Shown piece by piece: positions 33,085-44,819 of a stretch of 64,000 nt of DNA. A program made the position numbers and the translations under genes. The notes below the pieces were generated by a model. The model was not told the origin of the DNA. It searched no databases and worked only from the letters and a program-made list of their open reading frames with translations. Numbering within the stretch: the stretch's first letter is position 1; every line of letters starts with the position of its first letter. Source of the DNA: Crocodylus rhombifer (lineage: Eukaryota > Chordata > Crocodylia > Crocodylidae); contig JAVSML010024420.1 in assembly GCA_038503035.1 (NCBI GenBank), positions 124,001-188,000 of the forward strand, written 5' to 3'.

Positions 33085-34836
33085 ATACAAGTTGGTAGCA
33101 AGTATGTCAGTAGCAAGAGGAGGCTCAGGGAAAGTGTGGGTCCCATACTGAATGGGGGAGGCAAACTTGTGATAGAGGACGCAGAAAAGGCTGAAGTGCT
33201 CAATGCTTTCTTTGCTTCAGTCTTCACAGGTAAGGTCAGCTCTCAGACTATTGGCACCAGGCATTACAATTTGGGGAGGAAGTGAGCAGCCAACAGAGGC
33301 AAAACAGGTAAGGGACTATTTAGAAAAGCTACACATATAGATGGGATGCTCCCAAGAGTGCTGAGGGAGTCGTTTGATGAGACTGCAAAGCCAGTGACCA
33401 TCATCTTTGAAAACTCATGGCAATCAGGAGAGGTCCCAGATGATTGGAAAAGGGCAAACATAGTGCCCATAAAGGGGAAAGGGGAAAGGGGAAAAGAAGG
33501 AGCCAAGGAACTATAGACCAGTCAACCTCACCTCAGTCCCCCAAAAAATCATGGAGCAGATCCTCAAGGAATCCATTTCTAAGCACTCAGAGAAGAAGGT
33601 GATGACAAACAGTCAGCACTGATTCACCAAGGGCAAGCTGTGTCTGACCAACCTATCTTTTATGACAAGGTGATCATCTCTGTGGATGCGGAGAGACTTA
33701 GAGGATGTGGTGTATCTTGATTTTAGCAAGGCTTTTGATATGGTCTCCCACAACATTCTCACAGGCAAGCCAAGGCAGTACAGGCTGGATGAATGAACTG
33801 TAAGGTTCATAGAAAAATGGCTCAGAGGGTAGTAGTTAATGACTCAACATCTAGTTTGCAGCCGGTATCAAGTGGAGCGCCCCAGGGGTCAGTACTGGAG
33901 CCGGTTTTGTTCAATGTCTCCATCAACATCCAGAGAGATATCTTAAAGTGTGCCCTCAGTAAGTTTGCAGATGACACCCAGCTGGGGGGAGCAGTAGATA
34001 GCTGAAGAGCAGGGCTAGAATTCAGAGTGACCTATACAAACTGGAGGATTGGGCCAAAAGAAATCTCATGAGGTTCAACAAGAACAAGTGCAAAGTCCTG
34101 CACATAGGACAGGATAATCCCATGCATCAGTACAGGATGGGTGCTGACTGGCTGGGCAGCAGCTCTGCAGAAAAGGACCTGGGGGTTACAGCAGACAATA
34201 AGCTGGATATGAGCCAACAGTGTACCCTTGTTGTCTCGTATATGTATGAGTGTTTCCAGCAGGTCAATGGAAGTGATTATTCCCCTCTATTATTCATCAT
34301 AAGTGAGGCCACGTCTGGAGTACTGTATTCAGTTTTTCCCCCCACCCTCCGCTCCCCCTGTCACCACACACAAAAAGCATGTGGACAGATTGGAGAGAGT
34401 CTAGCAGAAGGCAACAGAAATGGTGACGAAGCTGGGGGACATGGCTTGAGAGGAAAGACTGCGGGAAGATCTAGAGAAAAGGAGACAGAAAGGGGTTCAA
34501 ATACCAACCTCCAATTACCTGAAATGGGGTTCGCAAGAGGGTGGAACTAGACTGTTCTCAGTGGTGGCAGATGACGGAAGGACCAACAGTCTCAAGTTGC
34601 AGCAAAGGAAGTTTAGGTTAGATATTAGGAAAAAGATTCTCATTTGAAGGGTAGTAAAACAATGGAACAGGTTACCCAGAGGGTGGTTGAATCTCCATCC
34701 TTGGAAGATTTTAAGACCCAGCTAGACAAAGCGTTGGCTGGGATGGTCCAGGTGGATATAGTCCTGCTTTGAGCAGGCGGTTGGACTAGATGACCTCCTA
34801 CGGTCCCTTACAACCCTAATTTTCTATGATTCTATG
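33085..34836 (+). mobile_element. CR1 LINE fragment: RT to 3' end (broken)
   Basis: 5'-truncated CR1. Readable blocks are [12 protein letters not shown] (about 33190), DDWKRANIVPI (about 33440), VVYLDFSKAFDMVSHNI (about 33710), [11 protein letters not shown] (about 33875) and an intact FADD in [13 protein letters not shown] (about 33960). They are distributed over several frames with stops. An AAAGGGG-type short repeat (33473-33494) breaks the RT. The C-terminal half runs from 34068, and the 3' UTR ends at tctatgattctat (about 34823-34836). Confidence 0.92.
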
Positions 34837-35610
34837 CTTTATACAAAACAAACTTCCAATTATTGCTAAGGCCCCTCTGTCTGTATGTCACCCTAGCTGT
34901 GTATAAATATAATATTGGAAGAAGAAGACCACACTGAAGTCAGTGGTAACAGGTGCCCATCATTTGAGATAAATGTAAAAAACAATTAAGCTATTTTATG
35001 AACCAAGCTGTTAGAAAAAATAAATAAATAAGGGGCTCCACCAAAACACAGCTGCCAATAAAACAAAGGCACTTTCAAGATCTACCATAAATTGAGTTTT
35101 GTAATTGTAAGGATTTCACTGGTAATTGTTTGCTGGAGGTTCCTGTATCTCAGTAAAAAGCCAGCAAGAAATACCAGCACAGCCTGGAAACCCCTGGTAG
35201 GGTGACCTTGAGAGGAAAAAAAATTAAGGACATCCCTTATTTTTTTGAAGTATTTGTTGAAAGTGGTTCAGACCTTTTTCCTTGATTCCAGCTCTGTTTG
35301 GAGGAGAATAAAAGCGGTCCGTGCATCCCTTGTAAATACACACAACTTCAAAAAAGAAAAAAAAATGATTCCATCTGGAATTACAAATTTGTATCAGAAG
35401 CATTAGAAATGCCTTCTAACCAACTAATAGCTTGTTATGAAAAAAGGTTAACAAATACTTACACACTATATCACAATCTTAATTGGTATGCATTAATAAT
35501 GGAGCTTTGATGTAAACTCATTTTCCCAATTTTTATGCATATCATTTAATATACATTATTGTAATTAACATTTTTCAGTTCAGATAAAGTATGTATATAG
35601 TAAGCATGAA
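34837..35610. other. No feature recognised
   Basis: AT-rich sequence with A-runs; no coding motif or repeat boundary. Confidence 0.5.
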
Positions 35611-35708
35611 GCGTATATATGGTAAAATAAGTGTGTGTGCATGCGTGCAGATGCATGCGTATACACATGTGCACACACACATGCGCACACACTTTACCAT
35701 ATATACAC
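35611..35708. repeat. Inverted repeat with alternating purine-pyrimidine core
   Basis: The left arm tatatatggtaaa (from about 35614) pairs with tttaccatata (from about 35693). Between them lies gtgtgtgtgcatgcgtgc followed by its near-complement (acacacacatgcgcacac). The whole 98-bp block is close to palindromic and alternates purine and pyrimidine for most of about 60 bases. Confidence 0.8.
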
Positions 35709-36650
35709 TTTGTCTAAGCTGAATATATATTAAAAATGCCATGAGAAGTATTTTTCTTATGATGTATTTGTCAAATAATACCTTGAAAGTGAACTGTTTA
35801 CCATGAAGTTCTAATTTTCCTTTCATAAACAATTCAACTGTAGTAAACAGGTCTGGTTTTCTGCTACCCTGTCCTTTGTGCACTGATTTACACCAGTACA
35901 AAGTTATTCTACAATATCATTCTGACTTGGTTGTATAATAAATATAATGTAAATTTGATTTGCATTGGTGTAAGAAACACACAATGTAAAATGGTGTTCG
36001 ATGGAAAATAGAGTTGTCCTCCACAAAGACTTTCTGAAAGTCTAAAATCTGTTTTCATATCTAATAGAGCCAAAAGGTCAATATTTCAAAATGTTAAAAT
36101 GTCACAGAACAAAAATTCAGGCAACTTTTGATTCAGCAACATCAGAAAAATCTTATTGAAAAAGCACTGTTCTCATAACGCAAGTGCTGTAAATATACTT
36201 GAGAAATAATATAAAATCGAAATCTACAAAGAAAAAGGGACAAAATAAAATTCAAAAGTTAATGTTAAAATACCCTATTTTGTTCAACTCAACGCATTTC
36301 AACAAAACATTTCAGATTTGACAAAACACCATTTTCCAAAGGATAACTGTTCATCTGAAAATTGTGTGACAAGCTGTTATATAAAATAATGAGAAAAAGA
36401 AGGTCCAATGTATTTATATTAATTTAAAATGGTATAAAGAAATCAAGTTTCATATTTAGTTTTACACTGTGGTTAATGTAAGTTTTATTAACTATATCTC
36501 ATTTTAGACTCTCCATCCCATAAAAACATTATTTTACTTTATTTCAATTATGAATAATTATAAGTTAACAGTGCAGGTACAGGAAATTTTAATTATGCTA
36601 GATAAATGGAGCATATCAGAGCTTAGATAGCAGACCTCTGAGAGAAACTG
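35709..36650. other. No feature recognised
   Basis: Strongly AT-rich sequence without motifs. Confidence 0.5.
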
Positions 36651-36651
36651 A

Positions 36652-36971
36652 GGCTAGGTACAGACATCTGGGGAGGTTAGTGGAAGGTCAGATGACTTAA
36701 AAAATAACTACCCAATCTAATTTAGTTCACTATGTGAACTTACACTTAGATCCCAAGTTAGGTCAATCTAAGTGCAAACTGTACAAGAGTCCAGGAAGAT
36801 TATACAGGTCTAAAAATGGTCCAGCCAATCAAGATAACCCTACATCTGAGATAATCCAACTTAGATGGGGTCTAGCAAAACTGGTGTAACTGAACTTCTG
36901 TACAGTTACCAGCGCAGCCCTGGGCCTGGGAAAACCCAGCCACTGGCTCTAGCCCCAGGGATGCCCTTTTT
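36652..36971. mobile_element. Left part of a DNA transposon cut by an assembly gap
   Basis: It begins ggctaggtacagacat, one base different from the first 16 bases of the GGCTAGGG family. It then diverges into sequence not seen in the five complete copies, with a GC-rich segment (36905-36966) just before the gap. No right end is visible. Confidence 0.5.
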
Positions 36972-36981
36972 NNNNNNNNNN
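36972..36981. other. Assembly gap (10 N)
   Basis: Ten N flanked by T-runs on both sides (about 36967-36971 and 36982-36992). The true sequence and length are unknown. Confidence 0.99.
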
Positions 36982-36992
36982 TTTTTTTTTTT

Positions 36993-37905
36993 AATAAAAC
37001 AGCTTTAAAAATAATTTGGAACACTATTTTCTCTTATAATATGATGGGCTTAAGATGAGTTTTACCTTTACTGAAAAACTACATAGAACTCTTTTGAAGA
37101 AAATGAAACATTAACTTTTGAAAGTAATAAATACATGGAAATAATCTTCAAAGAATAATGTGAAAAATGGCCAGATTAAAATTTCAAATAGGTATGTGTT
37201 GTTATTCCTCCATTTTATCTAAAATAAAATCATGTTTATGCTACAGCAATCCTAGAGAAAAGTTTGATTTTACATTAAACTGTAGTGACTTCATTATATG
37301 GTATCTCTTTAAAAAATGTAAATGAAATAAGGAAAAGGGCATCAACAAAGCTGCAAACCCATACCACTCCATTTGTTAATATAATCTTGGGAAACACATT
37401 TTTTTTTAAATAAATGCGATTTCTGCTGTCTCCCCAAATTGCATGAATCATACACATGTGATTTCTTGTGCTTCACATTTTTGTGACACTGAGTTTCTCA
37501 GTCAACTGAGAAATGACTAAAGTTAATTTTCCACCCTTGTCTGGAACTTGTAAGCTTGGAATGTAATGATACATGTCATAGACACATTAAAATGGACTCT
37601 TGCTTATTTCTGTAACTGTATTTTGGCTCCGATATAAGATCTAAGAACAATAAAGAAGATTTTGTTTTTCAAGCCAGAAGTGGTTTTGTAGGGCATAGTG
37701 TAAATACACAAGATCAATGCAAATGACATTAGCACATTGTTATGTATCGCTTTACAAAATAAAAGAACACTTCTGATACAACTGACTGCTTCATCAATCA
37801 ACTGTATAAGAATTAGTAATACTGACTGTAATTAAGTGAATAGAGAAACCTTTTAAACCTTTACACTGTATCAAGAGTTTCAAGGGTTTACAAAAGATGC
37901 CATCT
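36993..37905. other. No feature recognised
   Basis: AT-rich sequence without motifs. Short minus-strand frames at 37275-37457 and 37604-37801 have no recognisable homology. Confidence 0.5.
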
Positions 37906-37909
37906 GTAA

Positions 37910-40900
37910 GGCAAAGCTGTACTGCTACCCAGCATGTCCACAGGTGGTGGATGGTAGAATGACCTTCAGGGAAGGTTAGCTGCAAGATAAGCAGGGGTAC
38001 CTCTGACAAATAATCAGTCATGAACTATGCAACAGCAACACCACCAGGATGTGGTGAGGACAGAATATGGCAATGGCTTCCCTCCTGAAAAGACACATAT
38101 ATCCTTTGACAGTGCTGTAATGTGCCAAGTGCAGGTCACTACTGTAATAAGCCTGGCCAGCCCCCAGCCACAGATCTACAAGTCCTCAACAGCAGAGCAG
38201 GCAGAAGAAAATGTTAGAATCTCAATGGCTGTGAAGGCAGATGAAGACTGCGGAGGAATGAGATCCCCAATTGTCTTGGTCTCCTTGCCACTGGATCAAG
38301 GTCCCATTCTGTCAAGATGTGCAGCAGCTTCTCCACAATAAAAGTAGTCATGCACCAGCGTCTTCCATACAAACAGCTTTTCCAGCACATTCCTGAAGCC
38401 CTTTGGCAACCAGGTAATGGCAACAGAAGCAGGATTGTGAAGTCTGGAAGCTCCTAGTCACAAACTTCCGTGAAGGCAACTGTCACAAGAAGTTTGTCTA
38501 GCAATTGGACAAAACAAGAATGTAATTTGGCAGCTGTAACTGTGACTGAGCAGCCCTCTTTAGGATCTGCTCTGCTCACCTCACGTGCAGAGAGGGCTAG
38601 AAAAGGTGCCCTAAGCATAGACTGTCTAATACAGTATTCTGTATTTCTTCCTGACTGGTTAGCCACATCCACTTTTACTGCAATTGAAAAAACCAATGAA
38701 GACGCATCATCATTTTTGGGACCTGGAACTTGGACAACCCTAATAGTGAATGCCCAGAGTGCTGCACTACAGTCATGGCCTAAGAACTCAGTACAGCTAC
38801 ATCAATGTTGCATAACCTGAGTGAGACCTGGCAAGTGGGAGATGGACAGCTCAAAGAACATGGAGGTGGCTATACCTTCTTTTGGAGGGGTAAACAGGAA
38901 GGAAATGCTAACTTCACAGAGTTGGTTTTGCCATTAAGATTGAACTCATAGATTAACTCAACGAGTTACCCATAGGAATTGAGTTCCTCATGACTCTCCA
39001 TCTTAAACTGGAAGGAAGCCAATATGCCACCATCATCAGCATGTATGCCCAAACTCTTGACATCGCCAATACAATCAGGAGGAATTCTATGTCAACCTTG
39101 ACTGAGTCCTTTCTGACATTCCAGAGGAAGACAGCCTTATTCTTCTCAGTGATTTCAAAGACACAGTCAGAAGGGACTCTAACCTCTGAAATGGAACCAT
39201 CGGCAAGGAAGTAGTAGGAAAGATCAACTCCAATGGCATCCTCCTCTTGATCAAATGTGCAGAACATGGACTCACCATCACCAACTCTCTGTTCCACCAG
39301 AAAAAACAGACACAAGTCATAATGGCAACATCCACAATCTAAGTACTGGCACCAGATTGACTATGTCATTGTCTGTGCCCATGATCACAAAGATGTCCGC
39401 ATCACCCAAGCTATGCTAGAAGCCGATGATTACTGGACTGACCACTGAGTCATCTACTCAGTTATGACACTCAAACTGGCTTCCAAGTGATGGCTACAGC
39501 AGAAGCAATGCTAATGGAAGATCAACACTGAAGGACATGAGGACTCAAGCAAGTGAGATCTCTTGTACCTGTGCCTCAGTGAAAAACTGGTAAATTACCA
39601 TCAACAACTGTGGTATAATGTCAGCAGCATGTGGAGGTGCCCTCAACGCCATGGTCATCAGCACCTGTGAAGAGATATGTGGATCCTTTCTCTACCAAGA
39701 AACAACAAGACTTGTTTGATGACAATGACTGATTGACCACAAGCACAAGGCCATTTGTGCTTGGCAGAATGACATCAACTCCAAGCCAAAGAAATTGACT
39801 CACCAACAAGACAAGGCAGAGGTCCAAAGGAGGACCTGTGATATGAAGGAAAAATGGTGGGAAGACAAGGCTAAGAAGATTCAATATCCAGTGGACATCC
39901 ATGGTATGCATGGTTTCATCGGTGCCACCAAAGCCCTCTATGGCCCAAGCACTCAGGAACCAACTCCCTGGAGACCTTAGGATGGAGGAGACCTGAGCAA
40001 AGAAAGGAGAACCATCAGTGCCCATAGGAGGGAGCATTTTGAAGGCCTTCTCAATTGAGACTACTGTTGATATGAGTGCTCTCAACTCCATCCTGCAACA
40101 CACAGTCAGAGATGATCTCAGAAGCCCTCCAACCCTTGGTGAGGTGAGGAAAGCCATCAATCAGCTGAAGAAGAACAAGGCATCTGGAGTGAAGGATATC
40201 CCTGCTAAAATATTCAAACAGGGAGGAGAGGAGCTCAAATCACAGCTTCATGCCCTTATCTTATGGATTTGGAATGAAGAGGAAATCCCAGACAACCTCA
40301 AGGACACCTTGATTGTGACAATGAAAACTATAGATGGATTGACTCTGTCCACCACAGAAAAGATCATTGCATGGACCCTTCTGAACTGTCTCCTTCAACT
40401 TGCTTAAGAGCTCCTCCCAGAATCTCAATGTGGTTTTAGGGCATCAAGAGGCACAACTAACACAATCTTCACAGCTAGCCAGCTGCACGAGAAATGCCAG
40501 GAACAACATAACCCTTGCTACATGGCCTTCTTTGACCTCACAAAAGCTTTCAACTCTGTCAGCTGAGAAGTGCTGTGGAGGATCCTTCTGAAGTATGGCT
40601 GCGCACCAAAATTTGGCACCATTCTTTGCCTGCTCCATGATGATATACAAGTGGTAGTTCTCAGTAATGGGTCTATCACAGATCCCTTTGAGGTTAAAAT
40701 GAGAGTTAATTAAGGCCATGTCATTGTTCCAATACTCTTCTTCTTTTCCTTGCTGCAATATTACACCCAACCATCAACAAGCTTCCAGCCGGAGTGGAGC
40801 TAAACTACAAGTGGACGGTAAACTGTGTATACTCAGCTGACACCAAGTCAAAACCAAGACCACACTGACCTCAATCTTTGAACTGCAGGACACTGATGAT

Positions 40901-41868
40901 GTTGTAATATGCAGTCATTTGGAAGCAACACTTCAGGCAATTGTTGACGTCTTTACAAGGCATAGAAGAAAATAGGAATGATGCTTAACATTCAGAAAAC
41001 CAATGTCCTCCACCAACAAACTCCTAATGAACAGGTCTCCAGCTCTGGTAATCCAGATTAACTCTGGAGAACGTTGAATATTTCCCATACCTCAGAAGCC
41101 ATCTCTCACAGAAGGCCGACATCAACAAAGAAATCCAACATATGCAAGTGCAGCCTTTGGATGCTTGAAGAAATGGGTGTTTCAAGATTGTTACATTAGA
41201 TCCAAAACCAAACTTATGTGTTATCAAGAAGGTGTGATCCCCACCTTGTTGTACTGAGCTGAGACATGGACAATGTACAAGAGACATCTAAAGTGGTTGG
41301 AGAAGTACCATAAACGCGGCCTGAGAAAGATCCTCTAAATCCAGTGGGAAAACAGATGCACCAAAGTTAGTGTCCTTCTGCAACCAAGCAATATAAGTAC
41401 TGAAGCAATGATCGTCTGACATCAACTTCACTGAGCCAGCTATGTTATCCATATGTCTGACTCCAGACTCCCAAAGCAAGTTTTATTCTCCCATCTTAGC
41501 CAAGGCATGTGGTCAAGAAGAGGGTGGAGAAAGTGCTTCAGGGACATCCTCAAGGCCATTTTAAAAAAATGTAACATAGATGTAAACTCATGGGAGAGTT
41601 TGCCCAGAACCATCCCAAAATGAGAATGAGTCTGCTACAGGGATTCAGTACGTTGAAATCTCACAGGAAATGGAAAAGCAGGAGTGGCACAAACAGTATG
41701 ATGCAGAACAAATTAAAAATCCAGTGACACCCATCCCATGCAAAAACACATGCCCAAGCTGCAACAGAATCCATCAGTCCTGGATAGGCCTCATCAGCCA
41801 TCCTTGGACACACAGATAAGACCATCATAGAAGACAATCATCATCAACTGCAAGGGACTGATGAAGAT
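37910..41868 (+). mobile_element. Non-CR1 LINE, near full length but decayed (EN, RT, C2H2 finger)
   Basis: A second non-LTR lineage, distinct from CR1. A 5' leader occupies about 37910-38700. Endonuclease traces follow: GTW near 38720, LSETW with catalytic Glu at 38823-38825, HGGGYTFFWRG near 38860, and a TDH motif near 39437. The spacer protein reads EKWWEDKAKKIQ and then ALYGPS (about 39850-39955). RT blocks are TLGEVRKAINQLKKNKASG, AKIFKQGGEEL, WIWNEEEIPDNLKD (about 40130-40310), ESQCGF (about 40420) and AFFDLTKAFNSVS (about 40520). The C-terminus contains a CPSC...H...H finger at 41751-41813. Stops and frameshifts are numerous. The exact clade is not one I can name with certainty from sequence alone. 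The 3' end is near 41868, at a (gat)-type tail. Confidence 0.8.
41751..41819 (+). pseudogene. C2H2 zinc finger at the LINE ORF2 C-terminus
   Basis: This is one open reading segment ending in TAA (41817-41819). Cys at 41751 and 41760, His at 41799 and 41811, give C-x2-C-x12-H-x3-H, the exact classical C2H2 spacing. It is still intact although the rest of ORF2 is heavily broken. In the family such a finger is presumed to bind nucleic acid; here the role is inferred from position alone. Confidence 0.7.
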
Positions 41869-42240
41869 ATGAGCCTGCAGTAACATTAAATTAAGTTGTA
41901 AGTGCTCAACACATCTGAAAATCAGACCCATAGTCTTTACTAGAAATTACTTGATATCTTAGGGTAACAATCTGCTGAAGCTCTGATATCACATTAAATA
42001 GCTTATTGGCTAATTTAGTTCAAAGTTAAACTGGCTGGACTCAAATGCAAGCTTTCTGAAGGTATCCGGAGGAAATACAAAGATTGAAAAACAGCTGTAA
42101 CTCCTGCTACAACAAATGATTACAATATTAAAAATTGTAAGAAGCCATGACCAAGTGAACATGGAATAGTCTGTTGGAACTTTTTTTTTTTTTTTTTTTT
42201 TTATCATCCTAAGATCCTAAGGGGGACAAGAAAAGAAAGC
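41869..42240. other. No gene seen; T24 homopolymer at about 42180-42203
   Basis: AT-rich spacer between two LINEs. The poly-T run is the only structure. Confidence 0.6.
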
Positions 42241-44819
42241 AGCAGAATAAAGACAATGGACTTCAGAAAAGCAAATTTTAATAAACTCAGGAAATGGTAG
42301 GCAGAATCCGCCAAGAGAAAAGTCCAAGGGAAAAGGGGGTCTAGGAGATCTGGCTGTATTTTAAAGGTGGCTCTCTAAGGGCACAGAGCCAACTAAACCA
42401 ATGTGATGGAAGAATGGGAAGCATAACAGGAGATCAGCCTGTCTAGATAGCAAAAGCTTTAATGTGTTAAAACTTAAAAATGAATCCCATAAAAAGTCAT
42501 GATACTAGAGAAAAGTATAAGAGCACACAGGGAGAAAACTAGAAAGGCCCAGGAAAAGTTAGAGAAGGAATTGGCAAGAGACATAAAAAGCAATAAAAAG
42601 CGATTCTACAAGTATGTCAGAAGTCAGAGGAAGACCTGAGAAATCATAGATCTCTAATGGAATTCAAAATGCAATCTAGTTAGGGATGATGCAGAGAAGG
42701 CTGAATTTAATGCCTTTTTTACTTCACTCTTCACAAACAGCGGCAGCTATGAGATGACAAGTGTAGCTGGCAGCAAAGATATTGAAGGAGCCAAACAGTA
42801 AGATTCATTAGCTATTCACTTTGAGAACTCATGAAAGTTGGGCATGGTCCCAGAATATTGGAAAAGGGCTAATATACTGTCCATCTTTAGAATGGGAAGG
42901 AGGAGAATGCAGAGAATTACAGACCAGTCAGTCTAACCTCAATACTTGGAAAGATCATGGTGCAGGTCATCAAAGAATCTATTGTGAAACACCTAGAGAA
43001 CAAAGTGATCAGGTACAGCCAGCATTCACCAAGACCAAATCATGCCTGACCAACCTGATTTCCTTCTATGAGAAGCATTGGTTGTGATATACCTTGATTT
43101 TAGCAAGGCTCATGACTTGCTTTCCCACAACATTTTCATTAATCAACTAAGGGAAATAGAGACTAAATGTAAGTACTAAAAGGTGGATACGCAACTTGTT
43201 GGATCATCATGCTCAATGAGTAGCTCTCAATGACTTAATGGCAAGTGGGACCCCCCGAGGTTCTGTCCTAAAGAATGTTCAATATCTTTGTTAATGATAT
43301 GGATGATGGGATTGAGTGCATACTTAGCAAATTTGCAGATAACACCAAGTTGAAGTTACAGACTCTCCGAGAGCATTTCTAAGACTTAGAATGCCCTAAA
43401 TCAGGAGTGCTAAATTCACCTGTCCCCCCTCAAGCCAGATGAGCAAAGTGGTGTAAGACTGTGGGCTGAATTGGGCCTACGGACCCCCTCCCTTTCCAGC
43501 TCCCCCTTCCCCTCTCTCAGGATACCTGATCTGGAAGCTGCTCTAGTCATTCTGGGACCACATTGTGCACAGAATGAATCCTGGATCAGCTGGAACAGGT
43601 GCCATGTGTGGCTCAGTCCAGTGAGAGTCACAGCCACACTGCATACTATGGCTGCTCCAGACAGAACACAACACCTGTTCCAGCCACTCCAGGACATGTG
43701 CTACACATGATGCCAGCCAGCACCGTGGACAGTGTGGGTCTGGGAATGGCTGGAGCAGATTCTGTGTGCAGCACATGTCCTACAGCTAGTGTCCCATGCA
43801 GCGCAGTGTGGCCAAAGTGCGTAGTCACATATAGTGCCCAGTCCAGCTGTGCTGGGATCCACACTTCACACAATGCAGGTCCCAGACTGGCTTGAGCTGC
43901 TGCCACATCAGGTATGATGTAGAAATGGGAAAAGGAGGGGGTCCATATGTCCAGTTTGGTCCACAGACTGACCCAGTATCATGAATGAGTGCTGGTCAGA
44001 CCCAGGGAAGGCACTGGGGGCCAGATGATGGTGGTCCATGTGCTGAATCTGTCCCACAGGGCATATGTTTGACACCTTTGACCTAGATAGACTGAAGAAA
44101 GGTCCACAATCAATCAGATGAGATTAAAAAAACAAACAAACAAACGCAATGTGCTGCACTTCAGTGGACTTATTCCAGGCGCAAATACAGACTAGGGAGT
44201 GACTGGCAAGGCTGCAATACAGCAGGGAAGGGCCTGGGGGTTAAAATAAGCCATAAACTGAATATGAACCAGCAGAGTGCTTTTGTTGCCAAAAAGGCCA
44301 ACAAGCAGACTAGACTGTATTAACAGGAATGTCTCTTAAAAATGAAGGGGTGTGATTCTTCTGCTCTATTCAGCACTGGTAAAGTGGTGAACAGATGTGA
44401 TGTGAACAGATTAAAAAGCATCCACACAGAACAAAGAAAATTGGTAGATGCTTGGGAAGCAAGACTTAAGAACAAAGGCTGAAAGAACTACGGTTATTTA
44501 GTCTAGAGAAGAGAAGACCTAGGAGGGATCTGATAACAGTTTTTAAATACTTGAAGGACAATTACAGATTAGATGTGCTTTTCTCTGAGCTGTAAGAGCA
44601 ATGGCCTCAAGCTGCAGCATAGGAACTTTCTGAGTATGAGGGTGGCAGGCATTGGAACAGTCTACCTAATTGTAGAATCACCATCATTAGAAATCTGCAA
44701 GATCAGGTTGTACAGACATGTGGCTGGAGTGGCTTAGTTAGGGATGATCCTCTCTTGAGCACAGGACTGGACTAGACATTGTGAGGTGCCTTCCAGCCTT
44801 ACATTCCTATGATCATATA
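42240..44819 (+). mobile_element. CR1 LINE (old copy), split by a hAT-like element
   Basis: Blocks from the region before RT appear near 42530-42630, RT blocks such as CLTNLISFYE (about 43040-43075), VIYLDFSKA (about 43087) and SGTPRGSVL-like sequence near 43250, and a degraded FADN (about 43330) in place of FADD. The element is interrupted at 43402-44080, resumes at 'acctagatagactgaagaaa', and finishes with the CR1 tail cctatgatcatata near 44805-44819. It is more diverged than the other CR1 copies here. The left boundary is approximate. Confidence 0.85.
43402..44080. mobile_element. hAT-like non-autonomous element inside a CR1
   Basis: The left end caggagtgctaaat and right end gtttgacacctttg are decayed forms of one inverted terminus. 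The 8-bp flanks ccctaaat (43394-43401) and acctagat (44081-44088) agree at six of eight positions. The GC-richer interior contains inverted segments (ggaacaggtg near 43591 and cacctgttcc near 43672). The frames of 80-98 residues on both strands in this core are artefacts of composition. Confidence 0.8.

Noticed and set aside
39621..40160. 179-residue minus-strand frame
   Set aside because: Antisense to the LINE spacer and RT, which read convincingly on the plus strand.
43416..43906. Cluster of open frames on both strands
   Set aside because: Inside the GC-rich core of the hAT-like element; repeated composition explains them.
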